From Lumbricus terrestris (taxonomy: Eukaryota; Annelida; Clitellata; Crassiclitellata; Lumbricidae), in assembly GCA_949752735.1 (NCBI GenBank), contig OX457038.1, positions 20,572,012 through 20,636,011 on the forward strand: DNA of 64,000 bases, written 5' to 3'. Below the pieces are notes generated by a model, which saw only the letters and a list, made by a program, of their open reading frames with translations, made no database searches and was not told the origin of the DNA. The translations under genes and the position numbers were made by a program. This document shows positions 43,950 through 58,567 of the stretch, piece by piece (within the stretch, counting starts at the first letter, position 1; each line of letters opens with the position of its first letter).

Positions 43950-44720
43950 CACTTGTATTCGATAACATTACAGTCAAAATATTTAGCTCAAATGTGAGCG
44001 AGTTTGATATTTATTTCATGATTGCAGTCAAAATATTTAGCTCAAATGTGAGTGAGTATGATATTTATTTCATGAAGGATTTGTCTCTTTCGAATATATC
44101 GCTTGCATGTTCTTCGCTTTTGTTGATTAGATGAGGGCATGCCACTTAAGAACTTAAACCACCACTTTTAGTATTATTAGCATCAATAGATCGCTGTAAG
44201 TCTATATAAGATTAATTTATTATTTATATAGGCCTATAAATGAAGATCTGTGTGTTGTGTTTGTGTACAGATATATTTGTGTTGTGAATTTAATTAATTC
44301 GCCTCAGTTTCTGAATGTAGTCATTGTAGTGAATGATGCCATATTAAAACAAAGTATTTTATGAACTTTGTTGCCATCTATGACATTTGCTTGTGTTGCC
44401 TTTGCTGAAACCAAATTGTCTATATGGCTAATTTTGCTTTGTTTTGCCCTTCAAAACTGCACCATATCTAACTGCATGGCTAATGTTTTTCAGTCAGTCA
44501 GTCTGTGGCTGCAATGAGCTTCTTAGTTTTGCGCTGGGGAACAAAAAATGACATTTTAGTTCATATCTTTTTTAGAATATGTTTGAACGTTGTTTCCAAT
44601 TTTTAAAGATGTTTTATGTTTTAGAATGAGTATTGTTGTTATATTTGAAATCTCATCAGCTGAAAGTAACAGACCAAAATATGCAATATGGTAACATTCA
44701 TCTAACTGTGTTGTAGCCTT

Positions 44721-44769
<49 letters not shown>

Positions 44770-47700
44770 TCCAGGCTGGAGCTTCCATTGTAAAATTTTA
44801 TGATAGCTTGTGTTCTGACACAGTATTGTTGGGAGCATGATCCCAAATTTAATTCAGGCTAAGAATGAGTTCTTCTTATATTACAATTCTTGTGTGTGCT
44901 GTATTATTTGTGTATCTGCTTACGTTGACTTATGCTTTATGGAATTCTTATGATAGCAGTGATAATAATGCCAGTGGTCACCAATAGAAGGTTCTGGTGT
45001 GCTTTGTTAGTGTGAAAAGTGAACAAGTGGAAGTTAAATGTGGATGAAGAGAGTTGCTTAATTTATCATTTAAATTGGTGAAACTTGTGTTTAGTTTCAT
45101 GGTTGCAAATTTTTATTTCACACAGCTCATTATGCTGTTTAGCATATAAAAGTATACCGTATGATGCTAGTTCTTGTTTAGTTTAAAGCTGTTTATATAT
45201 TTTAAGAGTTCATATTGCGCATGTAACAGTCATGTCATCCTGCTAGGAGATTTTAGCTGCTTTTACGGTTGCCTGCTAAAGGCATTGATGTGGGGTTTTT
45301 TGCTGTGAAATGTGTTTTTGTAGCTATTCTCATAGAAAATAATCATGAAGTCACTTCTTAATCAAAAATTTTGCAGTAGTAACTTCTGTGTCCTTTATTC
45401 TCTGTTTCAGTCAACTTTATATTTTTGGTCATTGTGAAATTCCTTTGGATATATCATAGCAACATAATAGTCACTAAGATATAGCCAGTCATTTGTATGA
45501 AGCATTTGTAATTTTAAAACATAAATTAGATTTTGTTTAAAATATTTGTGCTTCTAAGTATTATTATTACACGCATAAGTGTATGTTATGTTCACCATTT
45601 AACATTTAATTTTCTTGGTTCTAATTTATCGGCATTTGCAGACATTGTCAGAATTTCCTTTGCAGAGCTTAATTGTTACTTGGCAGGCATTATGTTGATG
45701 GTTTGGTGTGAGTAAAGCCAATAATGATGGGTATTGGGTGCATAAGTTTACTGACATGTTTGCTAAACAATGCAGATAAAGCAAGCTGGGCCTGTCAGTG
45801 AAATGCCTGATGTGCGGAGTGTGTGGCCAGAGCAGATAAAGTTCTTCATCTGTCTGAATAGAGATGTAAATGGCCAACTGGTCTGGCATTGGTTGGTTCA
45901 TGAAAACTGCCACATGTAATGGAAATGTCTGCTCTTAGTTTAGTGCTCATTGTTTTATTGATGATCGTAATAGAAAACTATTTTACTGTGCGGCTGATGT
46001 ATAATGATGACAGCAATCCAGGGTACTTGCGAGTACTTCTGACTATAGGTACAAATAAAGTGAATTGTATTGGATCACTTTAATGTAATAATTAGTGATA
46101 GACATACCTGGTAAAGGTAATGTGTAATGGAAGCTTGAGTGCCCAACATTAAAATTGTGCTCTTCAAATGGCGCTACGTAAATGTTTAATTGCAATTACA
46201 ATTGATTACTGTGTACTTGTCAGGTTAATTGCTTGATTGGTGATATCTTCTATTAAAAATTGTCATGATATTTATGTATTGATGAAATGTTTATTCATTG
46301 TGGATTTGATATGTTATCATGCTGCTTAGTTTTTGTCCTGTGTCACATTGCAATTAGGAAGAATTGCTTTATTTAGTGCTTGATGTCATATTTACCTCTA
46401 TTACTATTTATATTTGAATGTATTTATTGTTTATTCTTCAGTAATACTCGGTTATTATTATTTCTGAGGCTAGTTTACAATCTGAAATGAGTAGGAAATG
46501 CACAGTTGTGGTACTTAAGTTAACTCCATTGACAATCAGTTTTGAAAAGTTGACATGACAAAGTTCATGACCGCAGTACAAAGAGCCCATAAATAAACAT
46601 TGGCTGCTGCAGGAGATGGGTTTTGATGAGGGATTAGTCTACACTATGAATACCAACGTCTACGATGTAATAGAACAGTTAGATGTAGACAATCAAAAAT
46701 TTTATTTTCCAAATGTTGTATAAATTGATGTTTTAGCCAGTTTTAGCAACACTGGGAATGGTAGTATTCATTAACAGAAATTCAATTTGTTTGATTCTGT
46801 AATTTTATCTAGATGCTGAGCAAGTTAAATTGCTAAAGTTCTTCAGATAGATATCCTTTCACACAAAATCTGCTTCCTGGCTAGGAAATAACAACTAGGA
46901 AAAGACTTTTCGTTGGCTGCTTATAAATCAGTGTTTTTCCATGACTTTGCAGCCATATCTGGTTAGTTTTCAGTTGGTGTGACCATTTCAAAGTCATTGT
47001 GTTTATATATGTAAATGTATGGTCATGATCCTTATCATTATCATATGTTAAATGTTTGAATGCTACTTTCTACAATCTTGTTTATTCAAACAAAGTGTTT
47101 TGCGCCGGCTGCTTTCTTTCTGCTCAGTTGTTGGTGTTGTAATATTTTGGAAAACAGAACAGAACAAAGCTAAACCAATTCAGATGTTGGTGGTTTTATC
47201 AAAAAATACTGTCTTTGGTGCAAAATACTTGAGAGAGAGAGAAAGGAGGCCTGTCTGAATGGTGCTTGGCTGGAGGAGGATTCAGGGAAATCAGTGGCCA
47301 CCGATTCTCCAGTAAGCTGTTGATGAGTGCTATGGCTTTTTTTTACTCTCTTCATTACTGGCCGACTGACATGCATGCTACTGGTGGTATGCTGGAGAAG
47401 AGATTATTAGCCGAGCCAATGGGTTAATGGCTGACTGAGCTGGAGCCGGTCTGCCTGGTTTGTTTATGCAGCTCAAGAGCTGTGTTTTCATAAAACTCTG
47501 CTGACTGCATGCTATCCTCTCTAGCGCATCTCACTCATTGGCATCCACTGAGAGGTTGTAATAGCTGCTGCTGGGTCTGATTAGATATAGGTTCTTATAT
47601 GTCGGTCTGCCAAATAACTTGGCTCTTCTTAGTCCAACTGCCCCACATATGTGCACGGAAATTGCTGACCAAATTATAGAGATGTCTGGCTTTAGAGACA

Positions 47701-50440
47701 GGACTGTTTGAGTGACTCAGGAGATCCCAGAATGAGATGAGAATTTGGAACATTACTACTGACACACACGCAGATGGAGTGACATAGATGAGGAGGAAGA
47801 GAAGTAGAAGTCTGACCTCATCTGGTCGTCATTTGCAGCCTGATCTTTGGTTTGTAACTAATCCATAGTTTTCATCAGCAAATAACCGACACTTTGATGT
47901 GCCAGGTGTGTTTTGATGTCTGAGCTGGGATCTTTGCTGGTTGGGCTCTGATTGGTCCAATCATAGCTCTGAGTCTTTCTATTGTGCTGGGCCATTCGGT
48001 GCATATTAGTTTCCCAGCTGTGTGTCTGATCATCTTGGGTGGCAAATAGCCATATCCCCAAACCAAAAACTTTCATTCTTTGGGAGAGTCATTTCATCTG
48101 CATGTTTGTATGAAAGAAATTTTTTCTGTATGCTTTCTTATCAGCGGGGTTGTGTCTTGAATTTGGTTTGGTTTTATCATGCATTAATTCTGTTTGCTGT
48201 CCTATTAATATTCTGTTCATTCTTGACTGTCACTTGTTCTTTGGTACGAATGATTTGCTGAAGTTCAACCGGAGTGAAACTTTGAAGTTCTTTGCTTTAC
48301 GACCTTTGATAGATAGCTAATGCATTCTTACATAATTATGTGTGCTAATGCATTCTTATATATGCATGCTCATTCTTTGTTTTCATTAAAATAATTGATC
48401 AATCATTTAAACTATGTTGTTTTTATTAAATTTTCATCTTGTCCTTCATTTTCTTTGCTTTGTTTCATATTATGTAGTTTCGGTTGTAGAATTTAGTCGT
48501 CGGACTAACTGATTCTTCTTCCATTTATATCCACCGATGTGATTAGTCCTTGATTTGATGCAACTGCCATCATTGTAGTGTTAGTCACTGATTTCTACAG
48601 CACAGCAGTAACAGTCTTGGGTTTTTATTTTCAGAGCTGAATTGTAGGGATATTAATTAGGAGATCTAAGACATTTAAAAATAACATCTGGTGACATTTG
48701 CATCCATGGTCACAGAGGACTACTTGTTTTCTTTTTGCTTTAAGTAGTTTTGAATTTAGCTGAAGACCTCCTCTAAACGTTAGCTGGCGTTTATGGCTGT
48801 GCCTCTGACTAGGTCTTGGTGAATATAATTATGAGCTTGTCTTCTTCCCATGTACGTCATTCTGGTCCTTTCTAACTTACACTGATGGGGTCTACATTGT
48901 AGCATTTGGACTCGCCCTAATTAATTTATTTCAGGTTTATTATAAAAGTTCTGGAAATTTTAACTGGACTTAATGTCTTTTTCATTTTCACTAAACTGAT
49001 TGTTCACGTACTTTCTTGCCACTTTGCGTGCTGCTGGAAGCCTATACATGTGGCTCATCACACAACCATTCCCATGATTGCCTTAGGATCTGCAATTCGC
49101 AATAGCAATATTTATGTTTCCATTTGGAGTTCGTTATTTTTTCTGGTTTTATGCCATTCAACCTGATTCATGTGCTGTTTATGCGATGTGTTATGATTCA
49201 CGAAGAAGGTGCTTTGGTGCACTCTGCCAGTCACTGATGTGTAGTTGTTGAGTGTTGTTTGATTGACATGCAACGTATTGGCACCAGCCTCTGTAACAGC
49301 TCTATCACTTACTGAAGTAGGTCCTGGATCACAGTCTGCATACCACTGATTAGCCATGCACTTACAACTGACTAATTGAGCTTATTATACAGGTGACTGA
49401 TAGAATGAAACAAAGTAGATAGCAGTGCTGTTAATGAAACTGATTGGCTGATTAATTTATTGACAGGACCTGAGAGTAGATCATTTGTCTATATTTATGA
49501 ATCAATCAATTAATACAACTGATCTACAAAGTTACTGACTGGCAAAAGTTTGTTAGTCTGTTAAAATGCTTCATAAAAGTGGTCCTGGAGTAAACTGTTT
49601 GTTAAATTGCTTAATAAAAGTGCTTGCAGTTTTCATAATGATAATATGACAGGTGAAGATTAGACAATGTCAGAGCTGTTTATAGTTAAGAAATAATTTA
49701 TGCAGTTTTATTTGATGACTGTGGTGTGGTGAATGACAATTGAGAGGTGTGCATTTCAACAGGCATCATTGTCCTATGTTCTATTCTTGGACTATTCTAA
49801 TTTCTTTCCCATGGACACTCTCTTGGTCAGTTCTATTGTGAACTGAGCTGATTGCTATTTCAGACATGTCAGTTCAGTTTCACTGCCCATGGGTTTGATG
49901 TCTTGGGAATAGTATGCACTCTGGCAACTGGATATCATGACACTTGAATGCCTGCTGCTGCTCTCATATAGGGCCTTTATGACTAATACTATGGACACAA
50001 AGCAGGCCAGGCTGAAGAATGGCTTCTTGGCTGGTGTCCTCTTTCTACCCTCCCCCAGTCCTCCACTTCAAAGCAGGTCTTCCTTGGCAGCCAATTCAGC
50101 CCTCTGACTGAATTACTCAACTGTAATTGGAATTGGTACCAAGCAAATATTTCAGGATATCCTGGGATAATCATACCATCTGGATAATATCCTGGCCATT
50201 TTTATGCATATTTGCTGTAAACACAATTTGGCTGTAATTTTTCCCACTCGGAATAAATAAGACCATTTTAGCTGGCAATGAATTATATGTGCATGTATGT
50301 TGTGATTTTTATTTGTTTATTTCAGCCTTGGGCTGTAATAAACATACTCAGGGCTATTCATAGATCTGATGAATGTTTCATCTTCAACCTTTACCTCAAT
50401 TGTTCCTGGCTCAATCCAGATGCTTTGTCTGCATAGGTCC
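42266..50440. other. Long intergenic interval with simple repeats
   Basis: No recognisable coding sequence or RNA gene. It contains (TA)n at 43,916-43,947 and 44,723-44,763. A 58-bp tandem duplication at about 43,970-44,080 (AGTCAAAATATTTAGCTCAA) and a minus-strand copy of the old AAATTTCTAAAG-type repeat near 43,195-43,300 are also present. ORFs are at chance length. Confidence 0.5.
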
Positions 50441-50442
50441 CA

Positions 50443-50503
50443 TGGAATGAACTCTTTATGGAATGAACTCTTTATGGAATGGACTCTTTATGGAATGGGC
50501 TTC
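50443..50503. repeat. 18-bp tandem repeat TGGAATGAACTCTTTATG
   Basis: Three and a half head-to-tail units with one or two substitutions. Confidence 0.95.
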
Positions 50504-50661
50504 CAACAGCAGTTACAATGTAGTTCCGCCTTTTTTGGTAATCTTTCCTCATCTTTCTCTTGCCTCAAATCCTGCCTTTTCTCTCGGGGTATATATGGAA
50601 CTGCAAGTGCCTCTGTAAGGCTTTAATTGAGATAAGGGCTTTGTAAATGATCATAATATTA

Positions 50662-51320
50662 TACAATACTCATATGTAGCAAAAGATAAAGCTTTTGCAA
50701 GAGCAATAGTGATCATTAGCTATTTTAGCAACTTTGTCACACCTATTACTTATTATGTATTATTATGTAATTTTTTTAATTTTCTTTTCTTTTGGAAGAA
50801 TTAATTATAGTATTGTATCATAAATGATACAGTAAACCTCAGAATAGTCCAGCTTCAGGCTGTGTACCAATACCAATACTCATTCTTATACTCATTATGA
50901 AGCAAAAGATAAAGCTTTTGCAAGAGCAATAGTGATCATTAGCTATTTTAGCAACTTTCTCAGACCTATTACTTATTATGTATTATTATTATGTAATTTT
51001 TTTAAATTTTATTTTGATTTGGAAGAATTAATTAAAGTATTCTATCATAAATTATGCAGTAATATCACAATAGTCCAGCTTCAGGCTGTGTACCAATACC
51101 AATACTCATTCTTATACTCATTATGAAGCAAAAGATAAAGCTTTTGCAAGAGCAATAGTGATCATTAGCTATTTTAGCAACTTTGTCACACCTGTTACTT
51201 ATTATGTATTATTATGTAATTTTTTAAAATTTTATTTTGGAAGAATTAATTAAAGTATTATGTCATAAAAGATGGGCCAGCTTCAGGCTGTGTACCAATA
51301 CCAATACTCATTCTTATAGC
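50662..51320. repeat. Tandem triplication of about 225 bp
   Basis: CAAAAGATAAAGCTTTTGCA recurs at 50,680, 50,903 and 51,129, followed each time by AGAGCAATAGTGATCATTAG and TCCAGCTTCAGGCTGTGTAC. The copies are highly similar. Confidence 0.95.
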
Positions 51321-51631
51321 AATCCATCCGTTCAATGCAATGACATCGACAAATTCAACTTCGGTTTGTTATAACAACTGTCTAAATATATCTGTTGTTC
51401 AGTGCCCGAAATTCTGTGGTCTGAAGACTAGGTTAAATTTTCGTATTATTTTGAGAAGTTGAAAAGAAACAAATATAAAACAGTTTGTACACTGTTCACA
51501 TTTTCTGCTTAATGGAATCTTTTCAAATCTGAGTTTGAACTATCTTAAAGTGTTTGTTTTGACATTTTATAAATATATATATATATATATGTTCCTATGC
51601 ATATATTTGACTTTAATGTATATGTATATAC

Positions 51632-51686
<55 letters not shown>

Positions 51687-52478
51687 TCGATTATGCAATA
51701 ATTTATCATATTTTTAAAAGAATGAATGTGAACTGGTTGTTGAATAAGTTTTAAAGCCTAAAACTTTGAAACTTAGTCACAAAAAGTGTGCTGCTAATAT
51801 AACATTTGCAGCCGATGTTTAATGTGTAACCTTTATAATTATATGTGTAGATGTGCAACTATTCTAAGTGTAAAATGTTTTGTATATTTTTAACTTACAT
51901 GAACATTGTACGTCGCTAAAGAGCCCATTATCAAAGTGTTAACATATTGTAATTTGGTTTCTGTTATTGTTTTCACTGTCGTATTTACAATCAGTTTTGC
52001 TTCTTCTGTTAGTCGCTTAAAGTACAGTTTTATTCCTCTTGAAGTGCAGGGAGCATTAATGGATCATGAAAACTGAAAGAATGTTTACTTCAGTTCTCTG
52101 GAAGTCTCCACAGCAGACGGCAGTTCCATGAAAGTATTGCTTCGATGTAATTTAACATTGTGTTTGGACATTTTGTGATCTTCATCATCACAGTTTTGTT
52201 TTCGCTATACAGGGTTTGAATTATTGTTTAGATGTAGCTTTGCTAATTTACTAGTTTCCTTGTTCTGTAATTTTTACTATATTTGGTTATCAAATGCAGC
52301 CAAAGCGATGCAGTGCATTATTGAGTTTATATTAATCAATACTATAGTAGTTCTTGAGACGATCTTTGTTAGTGTGTTAGTTGACCGTCTACGCTTATCT
52401 GATGTTATCTGATTATTTTATTGCTATTCTATGTATGTCAAAGTTGTGAAAAATACATGTTAAACTTATTGTTCATGT
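51321..52478. other. Non-genic stretch with (TA)n
   Basis: (TA)n at 51,574-51,590 and 51,637-51,682; otherwise AT-rich and without supported features. Confidence 0.5.
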
Positions 52479-52494
52479 TTGTTGCTTCAAATGG

Positions 52495-52830
52495 ATGAAA
52501 GTAGAAGTATGTCAGTGCATCATCACTGCAGGAAGGCTTTCTATCAATGCAGTACATATACTTGCTTTACGCTCTTCGGCCAATGGGGAGCTGCTGGTCT
52601 CTCGAACCCGCTCTGCTACCAGACAGCGTCGAGCCTTTTTGGTTGTTGGCCCGTCCACATGGAATGTGCTCCCACTTGCACTACGCTTACTAGCTCGGAA
52701 TAATTTGCCTGCTTTCTACCACTTGCTCAAGACCTATCTTTTTAGCTCTGGCTGGGCTGGGAGCGCCTCTGAGTAGACTTCCTGAAGGGGCGCTATATAG
52801 GTTTTCGGAATGAATGAATGAATGAAATAT
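52495..52830 (+). pseudogene. LINE 3' end: reverse transcriptase C-terminus and GAAT tail
   Basis: The frame 52,495-52,776 includes ELLVSRTRSATRQRRAFLVV, GPSTWNVLPLALR and LLKTYLF, the usual C-terminal signature of CR1/L2/RTE-like retrotransposon ORF2. It is followed by GGGAGCGCCTCTGAGTAG, GAAGGGGCGCTATATAGG and a (GAAT)n tail to about 52,830. It is strongly 5'-truncated. The terminal block is shared with the SINE at 62,702. Confidence 0.85.
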
Positions 52831-54159
52831 CCAACAGCTGACCAAAACAAACACAAGTCAACATCGGTTGGAAAGTAGTAAGATTAGGAGAAAGTTTACT
52901 TTACTGAAGAGCAGCAGATGATGTGTTTGGAAACTTGAGTAGACCAATACTATCCTCTGCTGCTGCTGCCGCTGCTGCTGTGCCAGATTGCCTGAGGATG
53001 TTGACATTAATATGTACAGTTCCTAAGCAGTTTGATACAACAGTCGGATGAAGACCAATGAACAGGAACGTGTGTTCTCAGTTGGATCAAGGAAGAAGTA
53101 CTTCCTTCAGAAGTAATTCAATCTCCGTTCATCTGCCTTGGAAATTGTAGACTTCACCTATTTGTATAAGCAGACAAATGAAGGAAAGGGGCAATCCAAG
53201 TGAAAGTACAGAATAATAATTATTCTAGGAATGTGTGGTGCCTGTTGCAAAGCACCTACTTATCATCACTAGAACGAACGAATTGCTTGACTGACAATCT
53301 GCTGTAGCTCCTTATCCTCTTATCAGACATTGGTCCAGATGGTAGTGAACTAGAAGCAGGAATTATCCTACCAGAGTACCAGATAGACCAGCCAGTCCAT
53401 GGATCTTCCACTGGTACATTATTGCACCCAGAAGCCTGGCACTCCCATCTTGGCTTAAATGCTGGCAAGTGGAATAAACCTGGCTATTTTGATAGGTTTC
53501 TGCAGCAGCACAGAATCCATTTAAGCTGATGGAATGAGTTGAAACTTACAGAATACCTGTCTGAAGAAGTGTACAGCCCATTTGGTACCTTACAATAATT
53601 AACTGTATTACAATAGACTTGTAAAACTCTGATGAATGCAATGTCTTTATTGCTGTAGCTCAGAAGTATTTCCCGTTAAAATTCAAAACACTGACTGGTA
53701 ATGTTGGTTAAACTGCTTTACAAAGAGCACTAATAGAGTCGACTAGATATTGTGAAACACTTAATGAAAAGTTTCAGGTGATTCAAAGATGTAAAAGAAG
53801 TCGAACAAAGTGACCTTGAGAATGTTGAAATTAATAGATAACAAAGTTATGAAGTTATAAATTCTGTGGCCAGAGCAGTTCTAATGATGTAAATTGGCCA
53901 TGTATCTAAGACACTGGCAAAATTTATAAAGTTCTTGTACACGCTAGTATAGACGTGCATTCACTGACCAGTGTTAGCTGTGTTGTTGCTATTGGTAACA
54001 AAGAGAATGAGTAATTACTAATACATAATTCATTAGTATCTATAGGGACCTAAAGAAGTTCACCCACTGAACTTTCAGGCGGTTACATGTACACTGGAAA
54101 TGATCTCACAACCAGGAGGATTGGAAGAGTACTGGAAAGGCAATGATTTGGGTGTATGT
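52831..54159. other. Non-genic stretch
   Basis: A CTGCTGCTGCCGCTGCTGCTG run near 52,960; otherwise nothing supported. Confidence 0.5.
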
Positions 54160-54167
54160 CACTAGAC

Positions 54168-54506
54168 CAGTGGTTCCCAACCTTTTTTGACTGTCGGGCC
54201 ACTTTTTTAAATTCGAGGACACGAGGGCCATTTTTTCTTAGTTGAAGGACATTAGGGCCCCACAAGGCTAAAATTTAATTAACTAAAGGCATAAAAATTT
54301 CTATAATTGAGTCAAAATAGAATGTTTGATGCGATTTATTAACGTCCAAATAAAATAATTTGTAATAGAAAAGAATTATATATTCTATCATGTCCAAATT
54401 GTCGATTTTTACATATATTTTTCTTAATTCATTGAAATGCTGCGGGCCATTTTTTTAGGCCAGGCGGGCCCCTTTTGGCCCGCGGGCCACGGGTTGGGAA
54501 CCGCTG
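54168..54506. mobile_element. hAT-type MITE, CAGTGGTTCCCAACC family
   Basis: Ends CAGTGGTTCCCAACCTTTTT and, inverted, CAGCGGTTCCCAACCCG. Flanks CACTAGAC and CAGTAGAC agree at 7 of 8 positions. GGGCCAC/GGCCCGC tracts form extra inverted pairs near both ends. The CAGTGGTTCYCAACC terminus is classic for hAT elements. Confidence 0.92.
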
Positions 54507-54514
54507 CAGTAGAC

Positions 54515-56315
54515 AATGGTGATGATGGAGAGCTGACCAACGGTCTCTAGTAGCTTTACATAATTTATATAATCGTATGCATGTCCTGATTTAGGCGATT
54601 TGTGTACGAGTGTCTGTCTAATTATGTCTTCCACGTTAACCTATTCATCACTATTATCCTATGAAAGTCGTCCGATGACATTTGACTACATTGAAATTAT
54701 ATTCAGTTCAGATCTAAACAGTAAATCATAACAGTTAACAAATTCTAGCTAACAAATGATATTTAACAAGAATAAATCACAGCCTACCGTAAAGTACATG
54801 TTTCATAGATAACTTTAGCTAAAATTTTAGCCGCTGTAAGTGTGGGGAGAAATTATTTGTAGTACGTATAGAGGGGTGGGGTCAACAAAATTGTACAGAG
54901 GTAGGGGTAAGAAAATCCGATTTTTTGCATCCGTAATATATTGATGGCCCCAAGAAGGTGCCAAGGCCAAGTATGGCCTGAACTCCTAAACATGGTACCA
55001 ATATGTAATGATTTTTGGTGTGACAGGAACCTTGTTGAACCAACGAGTCACTGATAGATAAGCAATCAGGTACCAGACGAAGCAGAGGGAAATCACGAGC
55101 TAGAACAGGAAATGATATGAAACGATATTGTACATGTAAGCTCAAGAAATTGTTCCATGGAAAGTCAATTTAAGTGGTATTGACATTCCTTTATTGTTAA
55201 ATGACACTGCTGAATGATTGTGAACTCTTATAAAATAGCAAACTATTATGGTCCCCTTTCCTGAATTATTTCAACTGTTTCTCGTTATTGTGAATGCTAC
55301 GATGTTTATCCATAAGAAGTAGACAAATGAAATGCAATTTCCAACAATCATTTTTTTAACAGAATTATTTTTCACAATTTCACACATCTTGAAAAAATAT
55401 AGATCAGCATGAACAAGCATGTATGCCACGCAATCAATGCAATCATGTCCGATTAGTCATTGAAGCACACGAAATTCCCTCTGCAACCAAAAGTCTTCTG
55501 TCATAAATGGGATCCTCGTGGATTGATTACTGAATTCTGTACACGAACATGGTTTTACTTAAAGCTCTTTATGAGCTAAAACACAATTCCGAATGAAAAA
55601 ATACTCGGGTCAGTTTATACTCAAGACCAAGGAAAGGAGATGGGTAGAAAGGAGATGGGTAGAAAGGAGATGGGTAGAAAGGAGATGGGTAGAAAGGCTA
55701 AACATTCCAATTGCTAGAATGGTCAAGATTACGAAAATTATTACAAACTTAAGCACCTATTATTACAAAACCTACAGAATTTTCCGGAGAGTGCACTGCG
55801 GTATTTATACAACACTTTTAAGAACCCTCTCAACATGGTGCTTGGATAGATTTATAGACTGCAATATATTCAACAAGTTGGCTTCCTGGTACACATGGTA
55901 AGTGCTGCTGCATTTAACGCTCACTCATCTCAACAGCTGACAAGGTACATTAATAAAACATTATGTTTTATTAATATATCTTGTCAGCATATTATGTGAG
56001 CTGGCTTTACGAAATGAGGCTTATGTCGAAGCATGTAATTTTCAGATATAGTCGATTTTGTCTCAAAAGGGGTCACCAGGTCAATTTTCACTTGGCATTT
56101 TCGTTTAGTATAGTATCTTATCTTCATATTTTCTGAATTTTTTAAGTAATTTCCCACTGCATATACTATTAATTAATTTTAGTCTGAATTTGTTCCAGCA
56201 AATTTTGACTGCAAAGTTTACATTTTAGCCTGTTTTCGATGTCATTTTATGGTGGCTGAAATGGTTTCTCCTGAAAGCTTGGCCTTTCTAGCTTCTTAAT
56301 AAGGCCACATAAATT
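54515..56315. other. Intergenic stretch with a 15-bp minisatellite
   Basis: AAAGGAGATGGGTAG repeats four times at about 55,633-55,696 (reads RRWVE in one frame). No gene is supported. Confidence 0.6.
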
Positions 56316-56319
56316 ATCA

Positions 56320-56480
56320 TCGTCATCATGAACCGTGGGCTCATTGCCCGTAGGTGTCGGACGCCATTTTCACCATGTTCTTCCACTGCTCTTCCACTGC
56401 TCTCTTTCCAGTGCGATGTCGCTCAGCTTTTGCAGTGATGTTCCGCACCAGTCCGTTAAATCATCCGCCCATTCTAAATT
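56320..56480 (-). pseudogene. Short LINE fragment
   Basis: The minus strand reads DDLTDWCGTSLQKLSDIALE and then a Trp-containing stretch with internal stops. This resembles the DW-T/C-G-x-x-L...A-x-D/E-R-x-x-W terminal motif of RTE/CR1-type ORF2 proteins. It is a small decayed fragment. Confidence 0.5.
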
Positions 56481-56484
56481 ATGC

Positions 56485-58567
56485 AAGTGAACTATTATAG
56501 GCGTACGATTAGAGAGAATATAATGAATAATGATGATTTTTCAAACTGCGCTTTCCTTGGTCAAGCACGTGATCAAAATACTGCAGCTGCATTGGTTGAA
56601 AACTTGGTGCGTGACTCTTTCCTTTAAATCTATCAGCCAGCAGGCTTAGTTTCACCTTGAACCTTGTTGACACTGATGCGCCAACACGGTATAATCGTGA
56701 ATAAACCTATTAAAAATACTGGAAATGGCACAGAAAGGGATCATGAAGAGAATGTTGCATGGTTGCTAAACAATCCAAGCGATCTTCACCTTTCAAATTT
56801 TGATGCAAACAGATGAGTTGATAGTTATAAGCGATATTAAACTTTGATCCAGGCAGACTAAAATCTTTGGCTGCAATTATCTCAAAATGTACGCAACTTG
56901 ATATTGAAGCTACAAGCAGTCATAACTTTATCAAGTGACCGTCAATTTTATTATATGATGGCTCATTTTAACAAGAATGATGTATGCTATTAGAAAAGAT
57001 CAGAAACCTCATTTTTGATTTTTCAAGACATAAGCCTCACTTTGTAATACCACCTCACATATTATGTTGAGCCTAGTTACCAGATGTGAAACAATTTGCA
57101 AATACAGTGGAAGATCACTGCAAGAGAAAGTTCTGCTGATGTATTATATTAATGTGTCAAATTGATGGAAGCTATAATGGATCCAGCTGGCTTGATACTG
57201 AAACACAGCCATCCAACCTATAATTATATATAAATTATAGAACGTTTTATTTTGAAAATAACCGGTCATCATAAATCGACAGATAAGAAGCACAAAGAGA
57301 GCAGCAGATAAAGCCCAATAAGCGCTTTTATTATTCACTCTGAATGATTAAATAAGTAAATTCCATGTGTATGTTACATGGGTGTGCTGCTCATTTTGTA
57401 TGTTGATTATTCGAGGGCCTAATGTTGCCTAACAATCTCTGCGCCTAGAACTGAACGGATTTCTTATAACACTAGCCCTGGCTTGTGTTGGCATTGTCGC
57501 AATGTTTAGTGTATTCATAATCACTATGTATCACAGTTTATCTACCTTTGCTACTTTCAGTCTAATTTAACTGACTATTTGTACCTAATATATATATATA
57601 TAGACCTATAGACAATAGTCTTGCAAATAGTCCTCCTGCTGGGAACAGGTGTTAACTACAAGTATTAGAGGTGATGGGATTAACTGTCATGGGATTGTCT
57701 TCGAGACTACTTGTCCCATATTAAGTGTTGTGCTACCATTTGCATAAACCAGAAATTTATTGTGAAGCTATGAAGTTAGTAACAAATTTTTAGTCATTCA
57801 AATTATTGTGAAGCTACGAAGTTAGTAAATTTTTTAAAGTCATTCAGCTGTTGGACTACATTCATGCTCATGCCTCATCTTAAGACTTGATACAAATAAA
57901 TGCATTATTAACCTCACTAGTAATTATTATTCTATAGCTATGGCTGGAACACTGGAGCAGAGTAATGGCTTTTTTTCAAACGTAACCTCCAAATTTCAAG
58001 CATTTACTTGAAAAAATATCAGTTAATGGTGTTTTCAGTTCATCAGGTTTGCAAAGGCTTTCATGCAATCAGCTTCCAATTTCTGTGCGTCTAATTTGCA
58101 TGCAGTTGAAAACCATTCGATTCGATTGAATTGTCAATTCGAGAGCAGCTATGACGAGTTCTCAAGAAGATGCGCTATATAAATTATGCATGTACAAACA
58201 TTGTCAACAGCAAATTCCCTCCATAATAAATTATATATTCTCTCACATATAACTCTCATATTCCCAACTATTTACTTATCAGTAGTGTTTCTCACAAATG
58301 CCAATTATGCATTTATATATCCAACCGATCACTGACAATCCATCCCTTATGACCTGTTTGCCTCCATTACAACCTGTGTGTCCTGCAATGCCAAAATCCA
58401 GTATTTACACACACGGGTCTGTCCTTATGTTGACTTATGAGGACCAGCTTGCACCAACAGCTGCTCAGGTACAGTTATCTGTGAAGCTGTTGGACAAAGA
58501 AATCAAGATAAACCTTAATGCCGCATGAGAAACATATCTGTTGTTCAATAAAAATAATTCAGTCTCT
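56485..58567. other. Intergenic stretch downstream of the kinase gene
   Basis: Contains a 45-bp tandem duplication (TTATTGTGAAGCTAYGAAGT) near 57,755-57,830 and a LINE-tail-like GCGCTATATAAATTATGC at about 58,170. The 3' UTR of the minus-strand kinase should begin at 58,567, but I could not fix its poly(A) site. Confidence 0.4.

Noticed and set aside
53256..53468. 70-codon minus-strand ORF with several Trp and Cys residues
   Set aside because: No family recognised, no splice or start context, and chance length for this base composition.
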